NCBI RefSeq assembly: GCF_002208135.1
Contig: NZ_CP021646.1
Coordinates: 2,420,001-2,484,000 of the forward strand
DNA: 64,000 bases
From: Pseudoalteromonas piscicida
GTDB taxonomy: Bacteria; Pseudomonadota; Gammaproteobacteria; Enterobacterales; Alteromonadaceae
Reading direction: 5' to 3'
Shown: piece after piece, positions 52,701 through 59,065 of the stretch
Layout of the letters: each line of letters begins with the position of its first letter
How positions within the stretch are numbered: the first letter of the stretch is position 1
Translations under genes and position numbers: made by a program
The notes under the pieces: generated by a model
What the model was told of the DNA's origin: nothing
Seen by the model: only the letters and a program-made list of their open reading frames with translations
The model's database searches: none

Positions 52701-53513
52701 CAAACCACCGCATTCATAGAGCAGTTCGATGCTGCCCTTCGAGCCGTCGTTTCACATTCAATTACAGCCGCAAATCCCCAAGGCATAAAAACCCTAAGCG
52801 ATATTGAGATCGGCGTATTGGTGAATGAAGCCGATGCTCCTATTGAATGGTTTTTCTTCCCTCCGGGTGGCGGTGGTGCTGAGAGTTACTTGCAATCCAT
52901 TGCTCCCAAGATTTCCGCGCCTTGTTATTGCTTCAATAACATCTATGCCGCACAGGAAAAACCAAAGGGTTCGCTCGCCTATGACTATTACCAGTTCCAA
53001 ACATTAGCGTTGCAGTATGCTATTCATCTTAAAAAGCTAAAGCCTAGTGGTCCTTATCGGATTTTTGGTTGGAGTTTTGGCGCAACGCTGGCACTTGAGG
53101 TTGCCAAACTGCTGCAAAATGAGGGGGACACAGTCGAACATCTGGTGTTCGTCGACCCTTGTTTTGACTATGCCGCGATGCATGATGAAGTTTTTGCTCT
53201 ACACCCTGAGTTCAGTCATCTTGAGCCCGATAGAATTAATTACAACTATCAAAATGATCCGACATTTTCTAGCACTGCAAAAGTGACGCTGTTTAGTGCT
53301 GGTTGTGCGGTTGAAGTGGCTCAGTCAGATAACCCAGAGTTGCAACTTTCTAGTCATATAATCAACCGCTACCTTGATAAGAATCAAAATCTTATAGAGG
53401 AAGTAATGCAACCCAATCAGGTTCAAGTGTTCACCATGAAAGGATCGCATAACAGCTGGGTAAAAACACCGAGTGACTTAATAAAAGTGTCAGAAATAAT
53501 GAACACTCTTTAA
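43716..53513 (+). CDS. altM: NRPS: dock - C - A(Asn) - T - E - C - A(Ile/Leu) - T - E - TE
   Basis: The protein is 3265 aa. It has a TubC-type docking domain (1-57). Module 4 is C (HHIAFDGWS near 194, L-to-L type), A with pocket DLTKLGEVGK (Asn), T (near 1054) and epimerase (HHLIIDFVSW near 1241). Module 5 is C (EHHSICDGWS near 1690), A with pocket about DAFFNGAVYK (closest to Ile/Leu codes), T (near 2554) and epimerase (HHLVIDGVSW near 2741, EGHGRE present). A C-terminal thioesterase (about 3040-3265) has the nucleophile in GWSFGA near 3117 and His in GSHNSW near 3243. The TE should release the chain as a lactone on the Thr hydroxyl. An epimerase directly before the terminal TE is notable. 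The start is 2 bp after altL behind AGGA. Confidence 0.93.
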   Translation: MLSLLAELKDHNLSIWLQDGGLELSFGAQAPDAALVAKLKSNKTQLMDYLEAKAIFSKDAFNTLPELNRHPLSFAQERLLFIERLENGTNAYHIPFLVKLSEHTELTRLTQALNIVLDRHEVLRSVYRQDDQGHDYQEVLNASIEIEPSAVADLAALNTAVKQAISTPFDLANEPMFKVCCWTVGAERYVLFMWHHIAFDGWSTEIFMRELHQAYFMLASGKTPELPALELQYQDYAKWQREYLSGDTLTKLLDHWTDALAGAEQLELHSPLPRPNEYQYHGADHRIHLGRERSEALKAIAKTQQTSLYVVLLSSWALTLQATSGQSDLVIGTPSDNRHLSQTQNLIGFLVNSLALPVHIDNTLDFNALIQQVHQTLKAAKAHQDLPFDKLVDALKLQRDPSRHPLFQMMFALEQFKNNSDNSSQQLFMPVDESQVKALHKVAKFDISLLLQNGDEEVFGDINYATALFPSDWIATLAERFINIIDQVIGRAAQPLAKIALQNRTETDTLRAWHDNAESFATDKDLASLVEQHAANTPEQTAMLTSSGEALSYAEVNGKANALAKQIIAQHPKAQAGLLPADTPIALYFSRSSEMLIAILAVLKAGGAYVPVSPDYPEARVEFILTDTNTDLVLTQESHLPSLKPVLGKATALGVNTRALAVEHENPVRPTALANLAYIIYTSGTTGQPKGVMLTQHNVLYYLHAITCQLGDKYRNIDFSSNYCFDLSVTTTLCPLLAGQTVCVYEGDILDAAAFRAHLSAANVGFVKTTPSLAMALLPDSDAQVDALMLGGEALTEQAIAALSDHVNAIFDEYGPTEATVGAMLAQAYPRLHQGIGKAYPNVNLHVLSESLQPMPIGAPGELYISGLGVARGYLNRPELNAERFIDNPFSHDPAHSKLYKTGDLARFLDSGDLVYLGRNDEQVKIRGYRVELGEIAAAIIDQQGVQNAVVIDVPAPQGKALAAYLVAEPTLELTELKLALSAALPEYMVPSHFTLIEHIPLTGNGKLDRKALPTPELQADNLYVAPRNDLETQLCEIWQQVLGLEQVGIEDNFFQIGGDSIVSIQLVSRLREAGLTVQVKEIFAAPTPARLAKLINANGDKKITIKAEQGQLEGEFDLLPIQQWFFANQFANPAHFAQTFATVMPSTISDERLVALLSELAEQHDVLRLVFNQKTAHITQQYQQNSSMAPLVKLDADTLSDDALTKQLTALQSQFNFNAGPLWQAIRVKRQSQDILVLAFHHLIIDFVSWRILIEDLNSLYQGKELAEKTSSYRQWVETLTQYANAQAAQIDYWQEVLDTCQTHLTAKNTPINQVIKLDSAFTQALLFDANQGYHTEPRDLIIAALSLTLAHITGSNDQVITLEGHGREHLAEDIDHSRTVGWFTSLYPLALHAGSSLESAIVNAKEQLRKLPNNGVGFGQFYFSKQVTGTLPTVAFNYLGQIGGTKTQQPSGDFYLTEAITGQPVASENNGHYVLDINAAIIHGQLVLNCTTALSETEFDRFQSQFTASLQAVLDTALHTKSQGAKQTPSDYNLTGVSFTHLDALRTRYDLAAVYPATNLQQGFIFHQLNSPEDTAYRVQSQMQYFDKIDTMLYCRAWQLTSLQYPALRCAFDVEETMLQLIVNHTSVDEDNFSVIDMSQYSQDEQEQRITALAHETLNQPFNFARPGLFTLHLVKRDEAHYHLIKTEHHSICDGWSGPLVMQSVHQNYAQLLQGREPVLQVDNAYLDAHAYLRDNQAATKAFWQYHVADLSQANDLNTLFSHSTDLETRRHNHDPQALHCALSSETLGKLQQVCQQHSVTLNAAVQFAWHKLIQIYTRDEFTLVGTTIAGRDLPIDGIEQSVGAYINTLPLYLDWPTDATIAQQLEKIQTAILDLNSHANVSLASLQQGGNRLFQSLVVFENYPSLENEQAEAQQARWQFDAAPEQVEYPLALIAKEQGELQLELMYDASLLSPARAAQLQSQLLLILEQIADNTLLPHNHIEIANTVEKARILNEWNKTERKSCGFENFNDLFSEKVAVSPDATAVVWQDKALSYQALNRQACQLAQQLLVIKAEIYGNEYQGDFPVLLLHEKQLDSIVAILAILKAGGGYVPVSPEFPDSRIEYIAKDCGAKIVVTQSGLMDRVESTTLASLTHVLSDTPMEETSSDQAVSVSPSDLAYIIYTSGTTGSPKGVEINHEALLNYATDDHFIDPTQLSKVLSLSSISFDAFIFDCFVTLSNGAALHLIDKQTQLDPERLIEYCQAQQIDTCFVTTALFNRLASEDFFLHAGLKQINFGGEAVDLAMVERVKHQAPELMLYHAYGPTETTVYATCCLLNDVNHGAPIGRAIANKAAYVLSPAGKILPPGVAGELYIGGAGMARRYLHRPDLTEQAFLVNPFASDRYLKGGWNKMYKTGDLVKWREDGLLEYVGRNDFQVKIRGYRIELGEIETAIKQQPQIHTAFVKVNEQDGIKRIVAYLVLATPESFDEVKLKQTLSQMLPSYMLPSAYVTLDSLPVTVNGKIDARALPQPDFSQTEVHHSPNTEQQRHIAKIWCAVLGIKQVGLEDNFFHIGGDSIMSIQLMSALKRAGYSLSTKDIFTYPTLVALCAFLASNEQVEIEAEQGELSGEIRLLPIQQWFLNSHYRHKAHFNQSVMLALPHNTALDTLENALAQLHQQHDMLRAQFSKTETWQSQYQSIVACPTPKLIHLDTSGLDEQQTGLMLSEIHARFELGSGALWQPVLLSDDTPLTRLVLIVHHLVIDGVSWRILVEDLSRLLQGDTLSDKTSSYRQWSDVVALHPFEQQIPYWQKVLSTQQNVPYGKSQQRLTHQFDTQLTEQLLRLAPAGFNTEINDLLMSAFTRAWCNTFATNYCHLTLEGHGREHLSDHIDTSRTLGWFTSMFPVALKNDTDLSTLIIQSKETLRAIPDKGLGFSELVRRGEFSFNQLPKVSFNYLGQLDSNNDAQDQDIRMLNAHSGDASSKDNQDEMALIVNAEVRQMKLQVSIASQLDETQTTAFIEQFDAALRAVVSHSITAANPQGIKTLSDIEIGVLVNEADAPIEWFFFPPGGGGAESYLQSIAPKISAPCYCFNNIYAAQEKPKGSLAYDYYQFQTLALQYAIHLKKLKPSGPYRIFGWSFGATLALEVAKLLQNEGDTVEHLVFVDPCFDYAAMHDEVFALHPEFSHLEPDRINYNYQNDPTFSSTAKVTLFSAGCAVEVAQSDNPELQLSSHIINRYLDKNQNLIEEVMQPNQVQVFTMKGSHNSWVKTPSDLIKVSEIMNTL
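45249..46881 (+). repeat. Near-identical Asn A-domain duplication, copy 2 (in altM)
   Basis: Partner of 41867-43510, in the same orientation and about 3.38 kb downstream. Both copies encode the same Asn pocket. The flanking C and T domains are clearly different, so this is a domain-level copy event or ongoing gene conversion, not a whole-module duplication. Confidence 0.88.
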
Positions 53514-53548
53514 CATTTTATTCGTTAATATAATGTTAAATTAGATTT

Positions 53549-53590
53549 CTAGAGTGAGGCATTAAAAGGGGTCTCCCTCCTTCACTCTAG
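53549..53590 (+). terminator. Hairpin between altM and altN
   Basis: CTAGAGTGA (53549-53557) pairs with TCACTCTAG (53582-53590), with a 24-nt loop that has its own G-run / C-run (GGGG, CCCTCC). No clear T-tract follows. It is in the 128-bp gap before the halogenase and may be an attenuator or processing site, letting altN be expressed at a different level. Confidence 0.45.
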
Positions 53591-53641
53591 AGTTAATTAA
53601 TTGCCACATTTTCTCACAATATATGATTAAGGAATTACAAA

Positions 53642-54880
53642 ATGGCTAAGGAAAATGTAGATGTACTAATTATCGGCGCTGGACCTGCAGGGACAATGAC
53701 TGCTGCAAAGCTAATTCAAGCAGGATTAACCGTGAAGATCGTTGAACGTAGCCACTTTCCACGCTATGTCATCGGTGAAAGTCTTCTACCACAAAGTATG
53801 CAGCATCTGGAAGATGCTGGATTTATGGATGCGTTAGTTGCACGCAATTACCAAAAGAAAATCGGTGCTAATTTTAAACAAGATGACTTCCAAGAGTTTT
53901 TCGATTTCTCTAAAAATTACACTGATGGATGGACATGGACATGGCAAGTACCAAGAGATGACTTTGACACTGTACTGGCTGAAGAAGTGCAAAAAATGGG
54001 TGCCCCTATCGAATTTGGCACTTCCGTAGTCGACGCCAACATGGATCTAGAAGAGCCTATCATTAAGGTTGTCAATGAGGCTGGTGACGAGCACGAAATA
54101 CAAGCTAAATTTGTTGTAGACTCAAGCGGTTATGGACGAGTATTGGCAAACCTGCTTGATTTAAATGAACCCTCTTCAGCACCGACTCGCGCAACTTTAT
54201 TTGCGCAATTTAAACCAGCTGATGGCATGGAGACTGGAGCTGAAAACAACAAAGTAACGATTCTGGTTCACGAAGAAGATGTATGGGTGTGGTTAATACC
54301 TTTCTCTGATGGTCGTGTTTCAGTTGGTTTTGTTGGTAACCCTGAGTATTTAGAAAGTGCAGAGGGTGATGCTAGAGCACGCTTTTTAACCTACCTTGCT
54401 CGCGATCAACATGCGTCAGCCATGCTAGAAGGAATGGCGCTGTGTATGGAACCAAAGGAGATCAAAGGATACTCCAAAGGTATTAAACAACTGTTCGGCA
54501 AAAACTTTGTGCTAACCGGTAACGCCAGTGAATTTATAGACCCTGTATTTTCAGCTGGAGTTATGTTTGCGATTGAGTCAGGCGCGCGCGCTGCTGATCT
54601 GATTGTCGCTCAGTTAAATGGCGAGGAAGCAGATTGGCAGCAAGAATATGAAGCGCATATGCTTAAGGGGATTGCGGTCATGCGTACCTATATCGAAGGC
54701 TGGTACGACGGTCGTTTGCGCCGCCTATTTTTCTCAAACAACAAGCCTGAAAAAATTAAGAGCCAAATCACTTCTGTGCTTGCGGGTTATGTATGGGATG
54801 AGACTAACCCATTTGTAAACCGCAGCGAGAAAACCCTGAACCTGCTATCTGAACTCCATAATAACCCTGAAATGGCGTGA
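53642..54880 (+). CDS. altN: FAD-dependent halogenase
   Basis: The 412-aa protein has an N-terminal FAD loop GAGPAGTMTA, the flavin-halogenase GESLLPQS segment, a lysine-rich stretch QKKIGANF where the catalytic Lys is expected, and an exact WxWxIP signature (WVWLIP near residue 219) that marks flavin halogenases off from monooxygenases. It is of the phenol/carrier-type branch (about 400 aa), shorter than tryptophan halogenases. In this setting it should brominate or chlorinate the ring of the 4-hydroxyphenyl polyene, free or carrier-bound. AAGGA sits upstream of the ATG. It is the last gene of the cluster. Confidence 0.9.
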   Translation: MAKENVDVLIIGAGPAGTMTAAKLIQAGLTVKIVERSHFPRYVIGESLLPQSMQHLEDAGFMDALVARNYQKKIGANFKQDDFQEFFDFSKNYTDGWTWTWQVPRDDFDTVLAEEVQKMGAPIEFGTSVVDANMDLEEPIIKVVNEAGDEHEIQAKFVVDSSGYGRVLANLLDLNEPSSAPTRATLFAQFKPADGMETGAENNKVTILVHEEDVWVWLIPFSDGRVSVGFVGNPEYLESAEGDARARFLTYLARDQHASAMLEGMALCMEPKEIKGYSKGIKQLFGKNFVLTGNASEFIDPVFSAGVMFAIESGARAADLIVAQLNGEEADWQQEYEAHMLKGIAVMRTYIEGWYDGRLRRLFFSNNKPEKIKSQITSVLAGYVWDETNPFVNRSEKTLNLLSELHNNPEMA

Positions 54881-55071
54881 TTTTAGCTTTTTAGACTGGC
54901 GTGGGAATCGCTTCTCATGCCACATAATATACTAACAAAGATGCGTTTCAGTAGTAGTGAGAGTAGTTGTGCGATGCCTATCGTTTCCCTAATTGTCGAT
55001 TAAACAAAGTGGGGAATTTTGCTGTAGGCCGACCATAGATGTGGCACTTGGCGCTTTAAAGGACTTAGACA

Positions 55072-56124
55072 ATGAAAACTAACTTTGTATACACTGCTGC
55101 ACTTTCAGCGTTATTAACAGGCGCTGCAATTGCAACTCCCGCACAGGCCGCAGAATATAAAACAATTCTAATTCATGGCTTTCAAGCGGACCAACTAAAC
55201 CGCCCTAACAGCACCAATGTCGAGCTTGAGGGTGAAGAATATTGGTCATCTTTTTGGGTAAACCATGCTGATGAACGTATTGATTGGCCTTCGTATGAAC
55301 GCTTGCAAGGTAAAATCGCAACCGATTATATTTGGCCAAAGCTAAAAGCATTTGCAGAAAATGGCACATGTAACCCTGGCTGTATCTTTGTTACCCACTC
55401 AACGGGTGATTTGGTCGCGCGCTATATCTTAGATAACCAAGCAACTTGGCTTGAAAATGCGGGCCTTCAACCACTCAATATCGTTGCAACTTTTGACCTT
55501 GCAGGTGCAGGTGGCGGTAGTGAGCTTGCAGACACTGCTATCAACGCGGCGACTTCTGGTGGTGTAGTAGGTGAACTGACTCGCCAAGCAGTTGAGGCAT
55601 GGCTTGGCAGCATGCCTGAAGAGTTTGGTATCATGTGGGACTTAAAAGTAAATAACGCACGACAAGTTGCTCAGTATCCAAGTGACAACGCACCTCGCCT
55701 GCGTTTCGTTGCTGATGCAAGCGACTACTACGGCCTTACGTCTGGTTTCTTACCAGGTAATGATGATGGCGTTGTGTCAACACACTCTTCTTGTGGTGCA
55801 TCGACAAAAGGTGACTTTGGTAGCTGTAGTACAAGCGTTGCTATCAACGGTCAGTTAGCCTCTCAAGGTGATGCAGTAACTAGCTTTATGCCATATCACT
55901 ACCCACTGCTGATGAGCGCTGAATACAGCCACGGTAACCTGCCTGATGCTGGATACCAAGGTAAAGTAACAGCGGCTCGTACTCAGTTTAACGCGGGTTA
56001 TAAAACGATTAGCTACAACACCTATGAAGAAACAACGGGTAGCTGGTTTTGGAAAAAGACTTACCGTTATGTTAGCGAGTCTAATTCGCAAAGTTTTTCA
56101 CAGTTAATACTAAACTCACTATAA
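55072..56124 (+). CDS. Secreted lipase / alpha-beta hydrolase
   Basis: The 350-aa protein has a clear signal peptide (MKTNFVYTAALSALLTGAAI, cut probably after AQA). The core opens with YKTILIHGFQAD (oxyanion His-Gly), the nucleophile is in VTHSTGD (a His-Ser-Thr-Gly variant of GxSxG), an acid candidate is in GNDDGVVS, and a His follows near the end (EYSHGN). Two Cys pairs (CNPGC, and C...C near 246-255) suggest disulfides, fitting secretion. It resembles extracellular lipases/esterases of marine gammaproteobacteria. It is monocistronic, with its own ribosome binding site (AAAGGA) and a following hairpin. A link to the alt lipopeptide is not evident. Confidence 0.8.
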   Translation: MKTNFVYTAALSALLTGAAIATPAQAAEYKTILIHGFQADQLNRPNSTNVELEGEEYWSSFWVNHADERIDWPSYERLQGKIATDYIWPKLKAFAENGTCNPGCIFVTHSTGDLVARYILDNQATWLENAGLQPLNIVATFDLAGAGGGSELADTAINAATSGGVVGELTRQAVEAWLGSMPEEFGIMWDLKVNNARQVAQYPSDNAPRLRFVADASDYYGLTSGFLPGNDDGVVSTHSSCGASTKGDFGSCSTSVAINGQLASQGDAVTSFMPYHYPLLMSAEYSHGNLPDAGYQGKVTAARTQFNAGYKTISYNTYEETTGSWFWKKTYRYVSESNSQSFSQLILNSL

Positions 56125-56155
56125 CTTAACGGTTATTTTGCTGATTTCTATATCC

Positions 56156-56180
56156 AAGGAACTGCGACAAGCAGTTCCTT
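56156..56180 (+). terminator. 10-bp perfect hairpin after the lipase gene
   Basis: AAGGAACTGC (56156-56165) pairs perfectly with GCAGTTCCTT (56171-56180) across a 5-nt loop, followed by ATTTAAAC. It is a strong stem with a weak T-tract, 31 bp after the lipase stop, and lies just before the next start. Confidence 0.7.
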
Positions 56181-56199
56181 ATTTAAACTGAGTACTGCT

Positions 56200-57270
56200 A
56201 TGAAAAAGTTTTTGTTGATTAGTGTCATTCTTATTGTGGTCTGTATCACTGCAGGATATTTTGCCTCGCAGCGCCAAGCTCTGCCCTCCCCTGAGTTAGC
56301 AGCAACCCCACAAGTCACTCCACCTATTTTGACACCAACAACAACGCCACCCATCACACCTAAAACGGTGATAGCACAAAAACAATCACTGATTGAATCG
56401 CTACCACTGGCACAAGCTGCGCAAACAGCTGCGGCACACTATGAGTATAGTATTTCTCTACCTCCTTATTCACAACCCCTTGGCAAAGGTGATTTTGACA
56501 GGCTCAATCCAAATCATTTTTATGCCGTCGAAATGCCAATTGAAGAAAACAACGAACAAGTGTCTTTGTCGCTGAATCAATATCGCTTTGTGCACCCCGC
56601 TACTATCGAGGTAAGTTTATCTGGTAGCCAGTTTTCGAATGCAACCGCAACGATACTTGACCCTACATCACAGCAAACCTTATCCACCACCCGCCTCAAA
56701 GAGTCTGATGGTATTTGGCTTGGTGCAGTCGATGGCGAGACAACATGGCCTCAAGAGCTGAATGTCGTCGTGCGTGCTAAGCCAAGCTCGGCTAAGGCTG
56801 TTGCATTAACGGCAAGTATCCGCTATTACCAACCCAGCGCCACACTGCTCGCCATTGCCAAACCTTACCCCGAGCAAGCGGACCTGATAATTCCATTGCA
56901 ACTTGAAGTAAAGCAAAGTGGTACTTATCGTATCCGTGCAAACCTATTTACTCCCGATGGCACACCGATCAGTCATTTGGTTGAAAAACAAAAACTAAGC
57001 GAAGGGAAACAGGTATTCAACTTAAAAGCACATCAGTCGGTGCTTGCCCCTTTTTCAGCAAAGTCCGGCCCATCCCAGTTTACGTTAAAGACATTTGTGA
57101 TTGAGAGAATGTCGCCAATGCCAGGGGAGCTTGCGCAGTTTGGTGATAGCAAAATAACTGAATACCACATCACTGACTTCTACTTTGACGCACTAGAGAA
57201 GCGCCCATATCAGCCCTCGGCTGCCGAGCGTCAACGCCTGGGTTACTTGCAAAAAATGGCGGGAAAGTAA
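56200..57270 (+). CDS. Membrane-anchored periplasmic protein, unknown function
   Basis: The 356-aa protein has an N-terminal signal anchor (LLISVILIVVCITAGYFA, residues 5-22), then a Pro/Thr-rich linker (residues about 30-65, LPSPELAATPQVTPP and TPTTTPPITP) and a soluble, probably beta-sandwich, domain. The layout of anchor, Pro-rich spacer and periplasmic domain recalls steric lipase chaperones (Lif/LipB), and it follows a lipase gene, but I see no clear chaperone motif (such as RxxFDY), so this stays a guess. The ATG at 56200 lies 20 bp after the lipase hairpin. Confidence 0.65.
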   Translation: MKKFLLISVILIVVCITAGYFASQRQALPSPELAATPQVTPPILTPTTTPPITPKTVIAQKQSLIESLPLAQAAQTAAAHYEYSISLPPYSQPLGKGDFDRLNPNHFYAVEMPIEENNEQVSLSLNQYRFVHPATIEVSLSGSQFSNATATILDPTSQQTLSTTRLKESDGIWLGAVDGETTWPQELNVVVRAKPSSAKAVALTASIRYYQPSATLLAIAKPYPEQADLIIPLQLEVKQSGTYRIRANLFTPDGTPISHLVEKQKLSEGKQVFNLKAHQSVLAPFSAKSGPSQFTLKTFVIERMSPMPGELAQFGDSKITEYHITDFYFDALEKRPYQPSAAERQRLGYLQKMAGK

Positions 57271-57295
57271 AGCAACTAAGCTTTGCTTTGGATAA

Positions 57296-57614
57296 TTAGG
57301 GCCTGTTGACCTTTGCTGTTTGACTTTTGTTCCCCTGAGTGTGTTTTGGTCGCGACGCTCGACTTGCCGCCTAGTAATCTAGGCAAAAGTTGAGCAACAA
57401 TGAACAAAGCGCACTCAGGTGAACCCAAAGGGCAGCGTTTGATTGGCATTTCTTCTGTGTTGCCCCACAAGGATGTGGGGTAAGGTGACTTTGCAGGAGC
57501 ACAAAGTCTTTATCGCCTAACTTACATAGAATAACTATGCTACGCAGGCTCTGCCTTGTATAAATACCAGTCAAACTGCTGCAAAAACAAACTTGAAAGA
57601 TCAACAGACCCTAA
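57296..57614. mobile_element. MITE-like element with 19-bp imperfect terminal inverted repeats
   Basis: Left end TTAGGGCCTGTTGACCTTT (57296-57314) and right end AAAGATCAACAGACCCTAA (57596-57614) are inverted repeats with 17 of 19 matches. The interior (319 bp in total) has a second pair of inverted segments (around 57329-57344 GTTCCCCTGAGTGTG and 57407-57422 GCGCACTCAGGTGAAC) and no real gene; short open frames inside are the kind often mis-annotated as hypothetical proteins. It fills the gap between two convergent genes. Non-autonomous transposition is inferred from structure. Confidence 0.65.
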
Positions 57615-57626
57615 CATAAATACAAG

Positions 57627-57649
57627 CGGTGACCCTTTTTAGGTCACCG
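57627..57649 (-). terminator. Hairpin after the MFS gene
   Basis: CGGTGACC (57627-57634) pairs perfectly with GGTCACCG (57642-57649) around a T-rich loop, 12 bp past the MFS stop on the minus strand. No T-run on that strand follows the stem; transcript-end function is inferred from position. Confidence 0.5.
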
Positions 57650-57660
57650 AGTTAGCTAAG

Positions 57661-58896
57661 CTATATCGCTTCAGCCGTCGTCTTGGGCTTCAGCTCAGCG
57701 ATGCGATAAAACCCAAGTGCGGTGATAGATACTAAGGTCATGATGATAAAAAGCATCATACCGGAGTAAAAATCTAAAATAAGCCCGCCTAAAATGGGCG
57801 CTAATGCATACCCTAATGAACATAAGCCAGCAGCACCAAAATAGCTAGCTTTCAGATTATCTGGTGCCAACCTGTCAATATAGACATTGATGTTAGTAAA
57901 CATAATTGCTTCGCTCAGACTCAGCACCATCATGGCTGCAATCCATCCCCAGATATTTTGCACATCATTCACAGCCATCATGACTTGTGAAATGATCAAT
58001 ATCACGCCACCCGCATAGAGCCTATTTTCAATACGCCAATTACGCATCAGATGTAGTAATGGAAACTGACAAACGATAATCACACTAGAATTAGCAATGA
58101 TTAAGCTAGAAATTAGCCAAGCCAGCTCGGGGACCTCTGCACGCGTCAAATACTGCACTAAGCTAGAGTCACATTGCGCATAAACCAAATACACTAAAGT
58201 GGTAGCGATTAGCACAATTAAAAAGACTTTATCTTTTCGTAAGATCCCCAGCCACTTTGCAAACTTCGGTACCGACTGAGCAGCAGATTGTAAAACGAAA
58301 GTCTGCGCTTCAGTCAGTTTAGGTCTAAAGTAAAGCAGCGCGAACAACAAACCAATATACGAAATGCCAGTATAAATAAAGCTGAACTGCTCACCATTAA
58401 GCCCCGCCCATAGACCGTACAATGGTCCTAAAGCCGCTCCCACATTCACGAGAAAATAGAGTAAATGCAGTGCAAGTTCTCTGTCTTTTGCCTCGGCAAG
58501 CTCTTCAGTAAGTAACGCTTTACTGGGCGCATCCCAAAGCGTCCTAGGTAGACAAGCTAAAAACACTGAAGTTGCAAACAGCCACAACGACTCAGCCACA
58601 GCCAACAGTGAAAAAGAAATCACACCAACAAACACTGCCGTGTAGAGCATTTTGGTGCGACCGAAGCGGTCAGCGAGATTCCCCGTATAAAACCCCAAAA
58701 ATACGGCGAAAGTCGCTGACACCGTCAGCAATAAACCGACCTCTATTGCACTCAGTCCATAATTTTCGTAAAGAATAACAGCCAAAAAAGGCCATACCAT
58801 GTAGTAACTAGCGCGAACGAAAAAGTTACCAACAAGCATTACCCAAACTAAAGGTGTAAAGCGCTTTAACCGCTCAATTGCAGAGCTATTCTCCAT
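57661..58896 (-). CDS. MFS transporter
   Basis: A 411-aa major facilitator protein with about twelve hydrophobic segments and the loop 2-3 signature GNLADRFGRTKM (residues about 73-84). N-terminal FTPLVWVMLVGNFFVRASYYMVWPF is typical of the drug/proton antiporter-like 12-TM group. Substrate cannot be told; multidrug or small-molecule efflux is likely. Stand-alone gene, ATG at 58896. Confidence 0.85.
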   Translation of the reverse strand: MENSSAIERLKRFTPLVWVMLVGNFFVRASYYMVWPFLAVILYENYGLSAIEVGLLLTVSATFAVFLGFYTGNLADRFGRTKMLYTAVFVGVISFSLLAVAESLWLFATSVFLACLPRTLWDAPSKALLTEELAEAKDRELALHLLYFLVNVGAALGPLYGLWAGLNGEQFSFIYTGISYIGLLFALLYFRPKLTEAQTFVLQSAAQSVPKFAKWLGILRKDKVFLIVLIATTLVYLVYAQCDSSLVQYLTRAEVPELAWLISSLIIANSSVIIVCQFPLLHLMRNWRIENRLYAGGVILIISQVMMAVNDVQNIWGWIAAMMVLSLSEAIMFTNINVYIDRLAPDNLKASYFGAAGLCSLGYALAPILGGLILDFYSGMMLFIIMTLVSITALGFYRIAELKPKTTAEAI

Positions 58897-59065
58897 TGAT
58901 GTTCCTTGATTATTATTGATTTACGCAGAACCCTAATTCCTAAACCTTAGTTTAGGTCAAGCGTTTAACTGCATTCTATTATCTTGGAAACTGGAACTCT
59001 ATAAAGAAAAAATTTCATCCTTGAAATCACAAAGGGAGATAAAACTAAATCAATGACATTAAGCG

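Larger units (their letters stand above)
20752..54880 (+). other. Alterochromide-type aryl-polyene lipopeptide biosynthetic cluster
   Basis: Fourteen co-directional genes (ammonia-lyase, ACP, ACP-ligase, KS-CLF, ABC ATPase, ABC permease, dehydratase, ketoreductase, KR-like, thioesterase, three NRPSs, halogenase) over about 34 kb. The count, order and predicted product (Thr-Val-Asn-Asn-Ile/Leu with an aryl polyene tail and a halogenase) match what I recall of altA-altN, the alterochromide cluster of Pseudoalteromonas piscicida. Letters are assigned here by position. Most junctions overlap or are within a few bases, so altB-altM read as one operon. No MbtH-like, phosphopantetheinyl transferase or regulatory gene is present inside it. 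Confidence 0.9.

Noticed and set aside
57276..57604. Two small minus-strand proteins
   Set aside because: They lie within the inverted-repeat element and have no protein-like features beyond it.
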